A DNA stretch of 64,000 nt. Origin: Bacteroidales bacterium (GTDB lineage Bacteria; Bacteroidota; Bacteroidia; Bacteroidales; UBA932). Below the pieces are notes generated by a model. The model searched no databases. It had not been told where the DNA came from and saw only the letters and a list, made by a program, of their open reading frames with translations. The position numbers were made by a program, and so were the translations under genes. Shown here one piece after another: positions 52,503 to 60,826 of the stretch; position 1 is the stretch's first letter, and every line of letters starts with the position of its first letter. The stretch is from the NCBI GenBank assembly GCA_022647615.1, contig JALCKZ010000001.1, forward strand, positions 298,178-362,177, in the 5' to 3' direction.

Positions 52503-54977
52503 TTAATCTTCAAGGGCCTTCTTGTTAAATATCAAAAAACCAATGTTCAGCTGCGGGTACCATTTATATGCCCCTCCTTTGCTGTAATATGCAGTGGACA
52601 ATGAAACCGGTCCGATAGGAGACTGCCAAACAAGTGCAAAGTTAGCAATGAATCCTCCGCTTGGAAATTTCTTTGTGTATGTATATTCCCACCCGTTGTC
52701 AGCCCTTACAATTTGTTCATAAGGCCTGAAGTAGGCAATTTTTGTATGCAAATATAAAGACCTTGTAAACAAGAAGATAGGAGATATTCCCGCGCCGATA
52801 AAACTATTTGCTCTGTAATTTCCCATCATAATTGTAGTGGCATGAGGGATTGGCTCATAAGCAGGCATGAACATAAGAGCGCTGTAGAAATTGCTCATCT
52901 TGTTGCGATTGCTCAACACAACATCAAAATCATACCCAATTGAAAATGCTTTTGTAACGGAAAAATATCTCTCCGCCTTTAACCTCAAAGCCGCCATGTG
53001 ATGGGTAATTCCGGATATTTCATAAGCAGAAGTATTGGTGTTTCCGGGTGTAAAAGACTCACGTCCATATATATAATGCAACCTTATGAATTCGTCGGCC
53101 CCTTCCGTAGGATACTGCAAAAAATTCAAAGTGCTTCTCTTGATTGTAACCATTGGAGAGATAATAAACACGCTGCCCCTGTCGGGAGTATCAGTGGAAG
53201 CCACATTATCTTTCTGATAAGAGCTCACATATCTTCTTCCTATTACAACTCCCCCCTGAGCCAAAAGATTTCTCTTAAAAGAGACCGGAGTAGCAACTCC
53301 GCCTTTAATAAATAACTCCTTGGCCTGCACATCTTTAGGAAGTTTATCCGCGGTAAATACATTTTGATTTCCGTTGTAATAATCAAACTGATGTCCAACT
53401 GCCTCCACATAATAAAAAGCCATTGGGTTTACTCCAACTTCCTGCCTCCATTTAATAGAACCGCCTTTGTAAAATTTTCCAAGATTCATATCCGCTTTTG
53501 CCCTCCATGGATTTGCAGAAAGATGAGAATATGAAAAGCCCAGATATCCCTGATTTAGAGAGGATGATGAGATGTTCCCTCCTATATATAAGCGCATCGG
53601 AGCACTTTTTGTCGCCCTAATTTTTAGAGTAAACAGAGAATCGTTCTCTCTAAACAACGGGTCCTTCTTATCATAAACAAAAGAGGGATAAAAAGTATTC
53701 ACGGCGCCGCTTGCAATAATTCTATAATAGCCCCTCTTAAACTGGTCAAAGCTAATATCTTTCCCATTAGCCTCTTTTATCGTACGGTCTATAAAACTTC
53801 TCTCATGACGGTTTAAAGTTCCTGTAATTTCCACATTCTTGCTAAACCTAACCTCGCCACATTTCTCTCTGAATGCCAGACGGATAGAGTCAAGTTCCCG
53901 ACGGGTTCTCTCCCTTGTGATACGCTCTTTTATCTGCGCAATATACGGCTGCGCCACCTCATAACCTTTAGAAGAAATCTCATCAACTTTTGCAAAATCC
54001 ATAATGGCAAAAGGATACTGCCCTTTAATTACAATTCCCTGACTATCGGGAATATTATAATCACTATCATTCATCAACATCCCGCTCACAAGAGTGGTAA
54101 CATTCTCCTCCTCAGGTTTTATGTTACCCACAACGCACTGAACTCCAATGATATAATCTGGATGAAAATAATCTCTCATCAGCTCCCATGGGAAATTATT
54201 ATAAATGCCTCCGTCATAAAGAAGCGTGGAGTCAATCATTATAGGCTTAAAGTAAAGAGGATAAGTCATTGATGCTCTGACAGATGAACCAAGGTCTCCG
54301 TTCCTTGCAATATATGCCTGCTTCTTTTGAATATCAGAAGCCACGCAGAAAAACGGCACCATCAAAGAATCAAAATTATATTTGCATGCTTTGCACGGAC
54401 TTGCAAATATCTGCATGACAGCCAAATCCATTGGGTAAGGAGAAACAAGGCTGGTTGGCAGCGTAAGCTTAAGCTTGCTTAGTTTTCTCCCGACAGAACT
54501 TCTTAAGCTATCCCCGGAAATTGTTTTTTTGCCCTCCTTCCTCTCCATTGCAACGGAAAGCATTGTGGGATCTGGAGAAGGCTTATAAAAATAACTGGCA
54601 TAAGATTGCTCCGGCATTCCTTTGTACCAGCTCTCAAACTCTTTAGTCTTAAATAGATACAGCATTTCATCCGGGGTAAGGCCAATAGCATAAAGTCCCG
54701 CAACTATAGCCCCCATTGAGGTTCCGCAAATGTAATCTATCGGGATATTATTCTCCTCCAACGCCTTAAGCACTCCAACATGAGAAAGGCCTTTTGCCCC
54801 TCCTCCGCTCAGCACCACGCCAACGGTTGGTCTGTGTAATAATTTTCCGGCAGACGCGGCAGATGAAGAAAGATTTGAAGTTTTGCGCACTATAGTATCC
54901 CTTTGCATCTGTGCGGAAGCCGCAAAGCTGCATAGCAAGCATATTATAAGGACCAGACAGAACCTGCCAAAGCGCAT
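52503..54977 (-). CDS. Second patatin-like phospholipase with C-terminal beta-barrel
   Basis: 824 residues from ATG at 54977 (MRFGRFCLVLIICLL, signal peptide); the frame also has an upstream ATG at 54998. Patatin motifs: GGGAKGLSHVG (about 58-68), nucleophile Ser87 in GTSMG, and the DGGIYNNFPWE segment carrying the catalytic Asp. The C-terminal part has the POTRA-like VEITGTLNRHERSFIDRTI and a barrel ending LSTAYYSKGGAYKWYPQLNIGFLIFNKK. It shares domain order with the 269-2695 protein but diverges in sequence. Confidence 0.88.
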   Translation of the reverse strand: MRFGRFCLVLIICLLCSFAASAQMQRDTIVRKTSNLSSSAASAGKLLHRPTVGVVLSGGGAKGLSHVGVLKALEENNIPIDYICGTSMGAIVAGLYAIGLTPDEMLYLFKTKEFESWYKGMPEQSYASYFYKPSPDPTMLSVAMERKEGKKTISGDSLRSSVGRKLSKLKLTLPTSLVSPYPMDLAVMQIFASPCKACKYNFDSLMVPFFCVASDIQKKQAYIARNGDLGSSVRASMTYPLYFKPIMIDSTLLYDGGIYNNFPWELMRDYFHPDYIIGVQCVVGNIKPEEENVTTLVSGMLMNDSDYNIPDSQGIVIKGQYPFAIMDFAKVDEISSKGYEVAQPYIAQIKERITRERTRRELDSIRLAFREKCGEVRFSKNVEITGTLNRHERSFIDRTIKEANGKDISFDQFKRGYYRIIASGAVNTFYPSFVYDKKDPLFRENDSLFTLKIRATKSAPMRLYIGGNISSSSLNQGYLGFSYSHLSANPWRAKADMNLGKFYKGGSIKWRQEVGVNPMAFYYVEAVGHQFDYYNGNQNVFTADKLPKDVQAKELFIKGGVATPVSFKRNLLAQGGVVIGRRYVSSYQKDNVASTDTPDRGSVFIISPMVTIKRSTLNFLQYPTEGADEFIRLHYIYGRESFTPGNTNTSAYEISGITHHMAALRLKAERYFSVTKAFSIGYDFDVVLSNRNKMSNFYSALMFMPAYEPIPHATTIMMGNYRANSFIGAGISPIFLFTRSLYLHTKIAYFRPYEQIVRADNGWEYTYTKKFPSGGFIANFALVWQSPIGPVSLSTAYYSKGGAYKWYPQLNIGFLIFNKKALED

Positions 54978-55108
54978 ATTACTCCATTTTAATATCACCG
55001 CTCAAAGTTATTAATTATATTTGTATGAGTGAATTTTTGCAGTAAATACCGTGCAAAAACAGACACAAATAACTCAGAATCCTACAATAAAAATAAATCA
55101 AAATAATT

Positions 55109-55789
55109 ATGAAAAAAATAATTGGCATCATGCTAATCGGCGCAGCTCTTGTCGCGGGCTGCAAAGGCAAAAAAACTACAGAAATGACACAGGCACAAAA
55201 AGACTCTGCCGCACTTGCTGCACAGAAAGCTGCACAGCCGGACACGCTGGCATTTGACCCGGCAACACTTCCGGAAGAGCCGGAATTTGATATTGTAACA
55301 ACAATGGGAACAATAAGAGTGAAACTTTATAAAGACACACCTCTGCATAGAGCCAACTTTGAGAAACTTACTTCACGGAGATATTATGACAACATTCTGT
55401 TCCACAGGGTAATAAGCAACTTCATGATTCAAACCGGAGACCCCGCAACAAAAGACCCCAACTCAGACAAATCAACTTGGGGACAAGGTGGTCCGGGCTA
55501 TACAATACCTGCGGAAATCCTTCCAAATCACAAACATAAGAAGGGCGCCCTTGCTGCCGCAAGAAAGGGAGATACTGCAAATCCTAACAGAGAGTCCTCA
55601 GGTTCACAATTTTACATTGTTCAGAATGCTCAGCAATGCGCACAGCTAGATGGTCAATACACCGTATTTGGAGAGACTGTCAGCGGACTAGATGTAATAG
55701 ATAAAATTGCTGCTGCTGCCACCGGTGACAAAGATTGCCCGCTTCAGCCAATAAAGATTTTGAGCATACTTCCTGTTAAAACAAAATGA
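55109..55789 (+). CDS. Cyclophilin-type peptidyl-prolyl isomerase, lipoprotein
   Basis: 226 residues. The lipobox is ALVAGCKGK (Cys19). The cyclophilin domain spans about 63-225: IVTTMGTIRVKLYKDTPLHRANFEKL, then YYDNILFHRVISNFMIQTGDP (with the catalytic FHR and FMIQ-type motif), and SSGSQFYIVQNAQQC. Probably anchored in the envelope and helping fold exported proteins. It overlaps the next, related gene by 4 bases (ATGA). Confidence 0.93.
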   Translation: MKKIIGIMLIGAALVAGCKGKKTTEMTQAQKDSAALAAQKAAQPDTLAFDPATLPEEPEFDIVTTMGTIRVKLYKDTPLHRANFEKLTSRRYYDNILFHRVISNFMIQTGDPATKDPNSDKSTWGQGGPGYTIPAEILPNHKHKKGALAAARKGDTANPNRESSGSQFYIVQNAQQCAQLDGQYTVFGETVSGLDVIDKIAAAATGDKDCPLQPIKILSILPVKTK

Positions 55790-56388
55790 AAAAGATAATT
55801 GGCATAATAGCAATTTGCGCGCTTGTTATAACCACATGCTTTGGCAACGCACAAGCGCGGGAAAAAACTAAAAAAGAGCCGGTCTTTGACATTGTCACAA
55901 CAATGGGGACAATTAGGGTAAAGCTTTACAATGATACGCCTCTTCACAGAGACAATTTTGTAAAGCTTGTCAAAAGGCACTTTTTTGACAACATCCTGTT
56001 CCACAGGGTAATAAACGGATTTATGATTCAGGCTGGAGACCCTCAAACTAAGAATCACGATAGTGATTCAACAATGTGGGGCAATAATGACGCCGGTTAC
56101 ACGTTGCCTGCAGAGTTCCGTCCAAACCACACCCATATAAAAGGTGCTTTGGCTGCTGCAAGAGAGGGCGATAAAGAAAATCCTATGAAGGAATCCTCTA
56201 GCTCTCAGTTCTATATTGTCCAAAATCCGGAACATTGCAAACACTTGAATGGTTCCTACACCGTTTTTGGAGAGACTTTAAGTGGCCTGGATGTTGTAGA
56301 TAAGATAGCGGCGGTCCCTACAAATAAGGCAGATTGCCCTATCACGCCGGTTAGAATAATAAAAATACGCCGAGTAAGAGGAAAATAG
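55786..56388 (+). CDS. Cyclophilin-type peptidyl-prolyl isomerase, periplasmic
   Basis: 200 residues, a paralog of the gene it overlaps by 4 bases. Signal peptide MKKIIGIIAICALVITTCFGNAQA; the cysteine is in TTCFGN, a weak lipobox. Cyclophilin core: IVTTMGTIRVKLYNDTPLHRDNFVKL, FFDNILFHRVINGFMIQAGDP, SSSSQFYIVQNPEHC. Clearly a tandem duplication. Confidence 0.93.
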   Translation: MKKIIGIIAICALVITTCFGNAQAREKTKKEPVFDIVTTMGTIRVKLYNDTPLHRDNFVKLVKRHFFDNILFHRVINGFMIQAGDPQTKNHDSDSTMWGNNDAGYTLPAEFRPNHTHIKGALAAAREGDKENPMKESSSSQFYIVQNPEHCKHLNGSYTVFGETLSGLDVVDKIAAVPTNKADCPITPVRIIKIRRVRGK

Positions 56389-56490
56389 GCATAAAGTTTG
56401 GCCTATAAAAAATTGAGTTCGTCCATAAAAAAAGCCGTTTTGGTGATAAAAACCTCCTTTTAATAGCATCTCGATAGGTTTTTCAAATTG

Positions 56491-56506
56491 TGGCACGGAC
56501 CTTGCA
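56491..56506 (+). promoter_or_regulatory. Sigma-54-type promoter
   Basis: TGGCACG-gacc-TTGCA matches the -24/-12 consensus TGGCACG-N4-TTGC[AT] at every position, with GG and GC correctly spaced. It predicts a start near 56517. No gene start follows within range except rpsP, which has its own promoter; a terminator lies about 70 bases on. Confidence 0.6.
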
Positions 56507-56516
56507 ATAGAAAGAG

Positions 56517-56586
56517 ACAAATAGTTTTTTCATAGGTTAAATTTTAGGTTTGAGAAATGGGTTGGAGTTCTTCCAACCCTTTTTTC
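56517..56586 (+). ncRNA. Candidate sigma-54-dependent small RNA
   Basis: A segment of about 70 nt between the predicted sigma-54 start and the terminator hairpin at 56559-56586. It has no convincing reading frame. Read from sequence only; no expression evidence. Confidence 0.4.
56559..56586 (+). terminator. Rho-independent terminator
   Basis: GGGTTGGA-gttct-TCCAACCC followed by TTTTTT. It lies 170 bases beyond the cyclophilin stop. Confidence 0.85.
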
Positions 56587-56630
56587 ATTTATACCGGTCA
56601 ACAAGCAAAAAACTGTCGGGATTAAATAAA

Positions 56631-56662
56631 TTGCTCATTTTAAGAAAAAAAGCATATCTTTG
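56631..56662 (+). promoter_or_regulatory. Promoter of rpsP
   Basis: TTG at 56631-56633, a 21-base spacer, then TATCTTTG at 56655-56662: a strong match. rpsP starts 61 bases on. Confidence 0.7.
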
Positions 56663-56723
56663 CGCACCTTTTCTCGAGCAGATAAGGAAGTTATAGAAAT
56701 TATTAAATTTTAAACTCACAGTT

Positions 56724-57353
56724 ATGTCTGTAAAAATTCGTTTATCACGTCATGGTAAAAAGGGATTTGCCTTTTTCCATATTTTAGTGACCGATTCTAG
56801 GGCTCCACGTGATAGTCGCTTTATTGAATTACTAGGTTCTTACAACCCTAATTCCAATCCTGCAACTATTGTCTTGGACAGCGAGAGAGCTCTTTATTGG
56901 TTAAATCAGGGTGCGCAGCCTAGCACAACTTGCAGAAGGATATTGTCTTACAAAGGCGTCCTTTTGAAGAAACATCTACAGGAAGGCGTTGCAAAGAAGG
57001 CTCTTACTCAGGAGCAAGCCGATGCTAAATTTAACGCATGGGTATCTGAGAAGGATGCTAAAGTTGCAAAGAAAGTTGAGTCTATAAAGACCAACAATGA
57101 GAGTGCAAAGAAGAATGCCGCAGCAGCAGAGAACAAAGTAAATGTTGCACGTGCAGAGGTACTTGCAAAGAAGAAAGCAGAGGCTGAAGCTGCAAAAGCA
57201 AAGGCAGAGGCTGAAAAGGCCGAGGCTGAGAAGAAAGCAGCTGAAGATGCTAAGGCAGCAGCAGAGAAATCTGCAGAAGCCGCTCCTAAGGCAGAAGAGC
57301 CAAAGGCAGAGGCCCCAAAAGCTGAAGCGCCTAAAGCAGAGGAAAAGAAGTAA
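56724..57353 (+). CDS. rpsP: 30S ribosomal protein S16 with long low-complexity tail
   Basis: The S16 core is about residues 1-85 ([43 protein letters not shown]..., [29 protein letters not shown]). Bacteroidetes S16 is longer than that of E. coli, but here about 120 further residues follow, the last 80 almost purely A, E and K ([26 protein letters not shown]...). rimM begins 6 bases after the stop, as is usual for this operon. Confidence 0.96.
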   Translation: MSVKIRLSRHGKKGFAFFHILVTDSRAPRDSRFIELLGSYNPNSNPATIVLDSERALYWLNQGAQPSTTCRRILSYKGVLLKKHLQEGVAKKALTQEQADAKFNAWVSEKDAKVAKKVESIKTNNESAKKNAAAAENKVNVARAEVLAKKKAEAEAAKAKAEAEKAEAEKKAAEDAKAAAEKSAEAAPKAEEPKAEAPKAEAPKAEEKK

Positions 57354-57359
57354 TTACGT

Positions 57360-57983
57360 ATGCGCTCAGCGGACAGCATAAAGCTTACGCCTGTTGCACA
57401 AATTGTAAAAACTTATGATTCAACAGGAGAGGTTCTAATAAGAATCAATGCTCCTGAATTTGAAGACAAACTAATTACTTTTGAAGAAAACAATTCTGCT
57501 GAAAGAGCTACAGAGAGTATTTCCAAAGAAGTATACTTTAAGGAACCGGTGTTCATTCATTTTGAAGAACTGCCGGTTCCTTTTTTTATCACCTCCGCCA
57601 CACAGCGCAGCGGCAACGCATGGATTATAAAGTTCTCGACAGTCCGTGACGGTGCTCATGCCCAGGAACTTGTGGGGAATGATATCTTTATAGAAGACCC
57701 CAGCTCTGCTAAAGAGGATTCAACTGATGCGTCCGGCGACAGCACCTCAGAAGGCGCAGAGGAAGACAATCAAATATCTGATGTTGAACAGCTTATTGGC
57801 TTCAAGCTGCTGGATGAAGACGGCACAGAAAAAGGCGTCATCACAAGTTTCTATGAGTTCACCGCCAATATCTGCCTGGAAATCAACAATTCCACAATGG
57901 TTCCCCTGCATGAAGACCTTATCATCTCCATCTCTAAAAAGGACAAAACCATCGCGATGAAAATCCCAAAAGGATTATTTTAA
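57360..57983 (+). CDS. rimM: Ribosome maturation factor RimM
   Basis: 207 residues. N-terminal RimM domain (PVAQIVKTYDSTGEVLIRINAPEF, VFIHFEELPVPFFI) and C-terminal PRC-barrel (QLIGFKLLDEDGTEKGVITSFYEF, VPLHEDLIISISKKDKTIAMKIPKGLF). It helps 30S assembly by binding S19. A D/S/E-rich linker separates the two. Its position after rpsP is conserved. Confidence 0.9.
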   Translation: MRSADSIKLTPVAQIVKTYDSTGEVLIRINAPEFEDKLITFEENNSAERATESISKEVYFKEPVFIHFEELPVPFFITSATQRSGNAWIIKFSTVRDGAHAQELVGNDIFIEDPSSAKEDSTDASGDSTSEGAEEDNQISDVEQLIGFKLLDEDGTEKGVITSFYEFTANICLEINNSTMVPLHEDLIISISKKDKTIAMKIPKGLF

Positions 57984-57995
57984 AAAACGCTATTC

Positions 57996-58550
57996 CTAAA
58001 AATTTCCTTTGACTTTATAGCGCGGAGAGAATTTGCCAATCTGAATATTGTGCAATTTGCCGGCAATGAGCTTCTTGCGGATTGGAGTAACATGGTCTAT
58101 GAACATGTGACCATCTAGATGATCCAGTTCATGCTGCACCATGCGGCAGCCAAAACCGGTAAAAGTTTCCGTTACCTCTTTGAGATTTTCATTTGTATAC
58201 TTGACTTTAATTGAGGCCGGACGGGTAACATCACAATGAATGTCCGGAACGCTTAGGCAGCCCTCTGAATATTCAACAGTATCTGAACTCTCCTCCAAAA
58301 TCTCCGGGTTAATAAGGTATCTCTTAAAATCTTTCAGCTCAGGAAAATCTTCCGTCATATCTGAACCGTCAACAACCACAATTCTCCAGGATTTTCCAAC
58401 CTGAGGTGCTGCAAGCCCCACACCGTCAGCCTTTTTCATTGTCTCATACATATCCTGCAGAAACTGCTGAAGACCTTCCATTTTTAAATCAATTGGTTTT
58501 GCCACTTCTCTCAAAACCTTTGAGCCATATACATATATAGGTAATATCAT
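57996..58550 (-). CDS. def: Peptide deformylase
   Basis: Removes the N-formyl group from nascent proteins; 184 residues. The three canonical motifs are present: GVGLAAPQVG, EGCLSVP (zinc Cys) and QHELDHLDG (HExxH). Normal length. It is downstream of ruvX on the same strand, in a two-gene unit, convergent with rimM. Confidence 0.97.
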   Translation of the reverse strand: MILPIYVYGSKVLREVAKPIDLKMEGLQQFLQDMYETMKKADGVGLAAPQVGKSWRIVVVDGSDMTEDFPELKDFKRYLINPEILEESSDTVEYSEGCLSVPDIHCDVTRPASIKVKYTNENLKEVTETFTGFGCRMVQHELDHLDGHMFIDHVTPIRKKLIAGKLHNIQIGKFSPRYKVKGNF

Positions 58551-58590
58551 CTTTGTAACTATTTAAATTCAATTCTATTGCTAAAGACAT

Positions 58591-59022
58591 TTATTTTTTG
58601 CCGGCAGCATGCTTATTAGCATCTATGTAACTCTGCAAAATAATTGCCGCACTTATTTTATCAGCCGCGCCCTTCTCTCTGCGGTCGCTTTTTTTCACTC
58701 CTCCGGCTATCATTGCCTGCTGAGCGAGTGTTGTTGTAAATCTCTCATCCTCAAGTGAAATAGGTATTTCAGGAAAAACCCGGCTGAGATTTTTTAAAAA
58801 GGCATCCACATATTGCGCACACTCTGCAGGCTTGTTATTCAAGTTCTTAGGATATCCAACGACAAATCTGCACACTTTCTCTTTTTGTGCATAATTTTTG
58901 AGATATTCAATTAACTTTGCAGAAGCTACGGTTTCCAGAGGAGACGCAAAAATACACAGCGGGTCTGTGACTGCAACGCCAACCCTCTTTTTGCCATAGT
59001 CTATGCCAATTATCCTATCCAT
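58591..59022 (-). CDS. ruvX: Putative pre-16S rRNA nuclease / Holliday-junction resolvase-like RuvX (YqgF)
   Basis: 143 residues from ATG at 59022 (MDRIIGIDYGKKRVGVAVTDPLC); a TTG 9 bases earlier is less likely. RNase H-like fold with catalytic Asp in GIDYGKKRVG, VVGYPKNLNNKPAECA, and the conserved EDERFTTTLAQQAM. It processes pre-16S rRNA 5' ends in other bacteria. The def gene follows. Confidence 0.93.
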   Translation of the reverse strand: MDRIIGIDYGKKRVGVAVTDPLCIFASPLETVASAKLIEYLKNYAQKEKVCRFVVGYPKNLNNKPAECAQYVDAFLKNLSRVFPEIPISLEDERFTTTLAQQAMIAGGVKKSDRREKGAADKISAAIILQSYIDANKHAAGKK

Positions 59023-59065
59023 CCGCAACAATTTTGCGGGGCAAAGTTAATTGATTTTTAGTTTT

Positions 59066-59578
59066 ATGCCAAAGCAAAAAAAACTACATAAGAACAAGCT
59101 ATCCAATAAGTTCCGCTTTTCTATCTTTAATGATACTTCTCATGAGGAGCTGTTTGCCTTCCGCGCCAACGGCAGAATGTTTATTTTGACCGCCGTTTTG
59201 GTTGTTATTTTTTTGATTGTCGTTGTCTCTTTAATTATTTCATATACCCCTATCAAACAGCTTATTCCGGGATATCCTTCTGCGGAGAGCAGACGTGAAC
59301 TTGTGCGCAATGCCATAAGGTTGGATTCATTGCAAAATGAGGTTAATATGTGGAAGGGAGAACTTACTAACATTCAAAGAATTGCAACAGGACAGGAACC
59401 TGTTCCGGTAGAAGGCACGGATGAAGAGCAGGCTGCAACAGATTCAGCAAGTTCCTCATTAAGAGCCGCCTACGCAAAAGACGAGGAGAGATTGAAACAA
59501 GAGGTAAGCAAACAGGAAGCCAACAAGAAGAAAGCAGACGCCGCCCAGAACAAGGCGTTAAAACATTCCATCAAGTAA
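59066..59578 (+). CDS. Single-pass membrane protein preceding dxr, M23-peptidase N-terminal-like
   Basis: 170 residues from ATG at 59066 (MPKQKKLHKNK). Short basic N-terminus, then FSIFNDTSHEELFAFRANGR, one membrane helix (about 44-66), ISYTPIKQLIPGYPSAESRRELV, then a Q/E/K/A-rich coil to the end. The first 100 residues look like the N-terminal membrane anchor of Bacteroidetes M23-family envelope peptidases, but no peptidase domain follows. Its stop overlaps the dxr start (TAATG). Function unknown. Confidence 0.7.
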   Translation: MPKQKKLHKNKLSNKFRFSIFNDTSHEELFAFRANGRMFILTAVLVVIFLIVVVSLIISYTPIKQLIPGYPSAESRRELVRNAIRLDSLQNEVNMWKGELTNIQRIATGQEPVPVEGTDEEQAATDSASSSLRAAYAKDEERLKQEVSKQEANKKKADAAQNKALKHSIK

Positions 59579-60747
59579 TGACATTAAAAAGACATATCGC
59601 TATACTAGGCTCCACGGGTTCTATTGGTACTCAGGCACTTGATGTTATTGACCGTCATCCCGACAGATTTGAAGTTGAGCTGCTTACGGCAAACAATAAC
59701 AGCAAATTGCTGATTGAACAAGCCAAAAAATTCAAGCCTAATTCAGTTGTAATCTGCAATAAGAATCTCTATGAGGAAGTTCATAAAGAGCTAGATCCTC
59801 TTGACATTAAAGTATTTGCAGGTATTGATTCTGCGGGGGAGCTGGCAGGCGGGAGCAACGTGGACATTGTGCTTGCGGCAATGGTCGGCTTCAGCGGACT
59901 TGCCCCTACAATGGCGGCAATGAAGAAGGGAAAGGTAATCGCCCTAGCCAATAAAGAGACTTTGGTTGCAGCCGGCTCAATAATAAGCAAGCTGTCGGGA
60001 GAATGCAATAGCCCCATAATACCTGTAGACTCAGAGCATTCCGCAATTTTCCAATGCCTGCAGGGAGAGAAAACTCAAGTGGAAAAACTTTTGCTGACTG
60101 CAAGCGGAGGACCATTCAGGGAGTTGAAACAAGAAGATTTTAAGAATATTACAAAGGAGCAGGCGCTTAATCATCCAAACTGGCACATGGGGGCTAAAGT
60201 CACAATTGACTCAGCTACAATGATGAACAAAGGTTTGGAAATGATGGAGGCCTCCTGGCTGTTTAATATGCCGGCGGAAAAGATTGAGATTGTAGTGCAT
60301 CCGCAATCCATAATCCACTCAATGGTACAGTTTTGCGACGGCAGCATAAAAGCGCAAATTGGCGCTCCCGACATGAGAGTGCCAATCCAATATGCGCTTT
60401 CTTATCCGGAAAGAATTTCACTTAACACGCGGAGAATCAGCTTTGCAGAGCTAAAGCAGCTTACATTTGCCGCACCAGACCTGACAAAATTCCCGTGTAT
60501 CTCCTTGGCTTACAGCGCATACAAAAAAGGAGGCAATATGCCGTGCGCAATGAACGGAGCAAATGAAATTGCCGTTAATGCATTCCTTAATGAAAAAATT
60601 AAATTTATAGATATTCCAAAAATCATAGAGGGAACAATGGAAAAGTGTACATTTGTCCCCGCTCCTGAAATAGAGGATATTTACGCAACGGACACGGAGG
60701 CAAAAAAGATTGCCGGAGAGTTGTGCGGAGAAAAGCTAAAAGCGTGA
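59578..60747 (+). CDS. dxr: 1-deoxy-D-xylulose 5-phosphate reductoisomerase
   Basis: Second step of the MEP isoprenoid pathway; 389 residues. NADPH site GSTGSIGTQALDVIDRHP near the N-terminus, ALANKETLVAAGSII, the metal/substrate motif PVDSEHSAIFQCLQG, ASGGPFRE, and KVTIDSATMMNKGLEMMEA. Complete. CTGTCGGGA occurs in it twice (59658 minus, 59992 plus). It starts on the last base of the upstream gene. Confidence 0.97.
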   Translation: MTLKRHIAILGSTGSIGTQALDVIDRHPDRFEVELLTANNNSKLLIEQAKKFKPNSVVICNKNLYEEVHKELDPLDIKVFAGIDSAGELAGGSNVDIVLAAMVGFSGLAPTMAAMKKGKVIALANKETLVAAGSIISKLSGECNSPIIPVDSEHSAIFQCLQGEKTQVEKLLLTASGGPFRELKQEDFKNITKEQALNHPNWHMGAKVTIDSATMMNKGLEMMEASWLFNMPAEKIEIVVHPQSIIHSMVQFCDGSIKAQIGAPDMRVPIQYALSYPERISLNTRRISFAELKQLTFAAPDLTKFPCISLAYSAYKKGGNMPCAMNGANEIAVNAFLNEKIKFIDIPKIIEGTMEKCTFVPAPEIEDIYATDTEAKKIAGELCGEKLKA

Positions 60748-60815
60748 TTAAAAATACTTAAAGCAAGATTAAAGGTGCTAAGAGCGTGATTAAGAGTGCT
60801 TAAAGCATAATTATT
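60741..60815. repeat. Short imperfect tandem repeats between dxr and rseP
   Basis: Four near copies of a 20-22-base block (AAAGCGTGATTAAAAATACTT and variants such as AAAGCAAGATTAAAGGTGCT). Non-coding. Confidence 0.6.
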
Positions 60816-60826
60816 AAAGAGATTTT

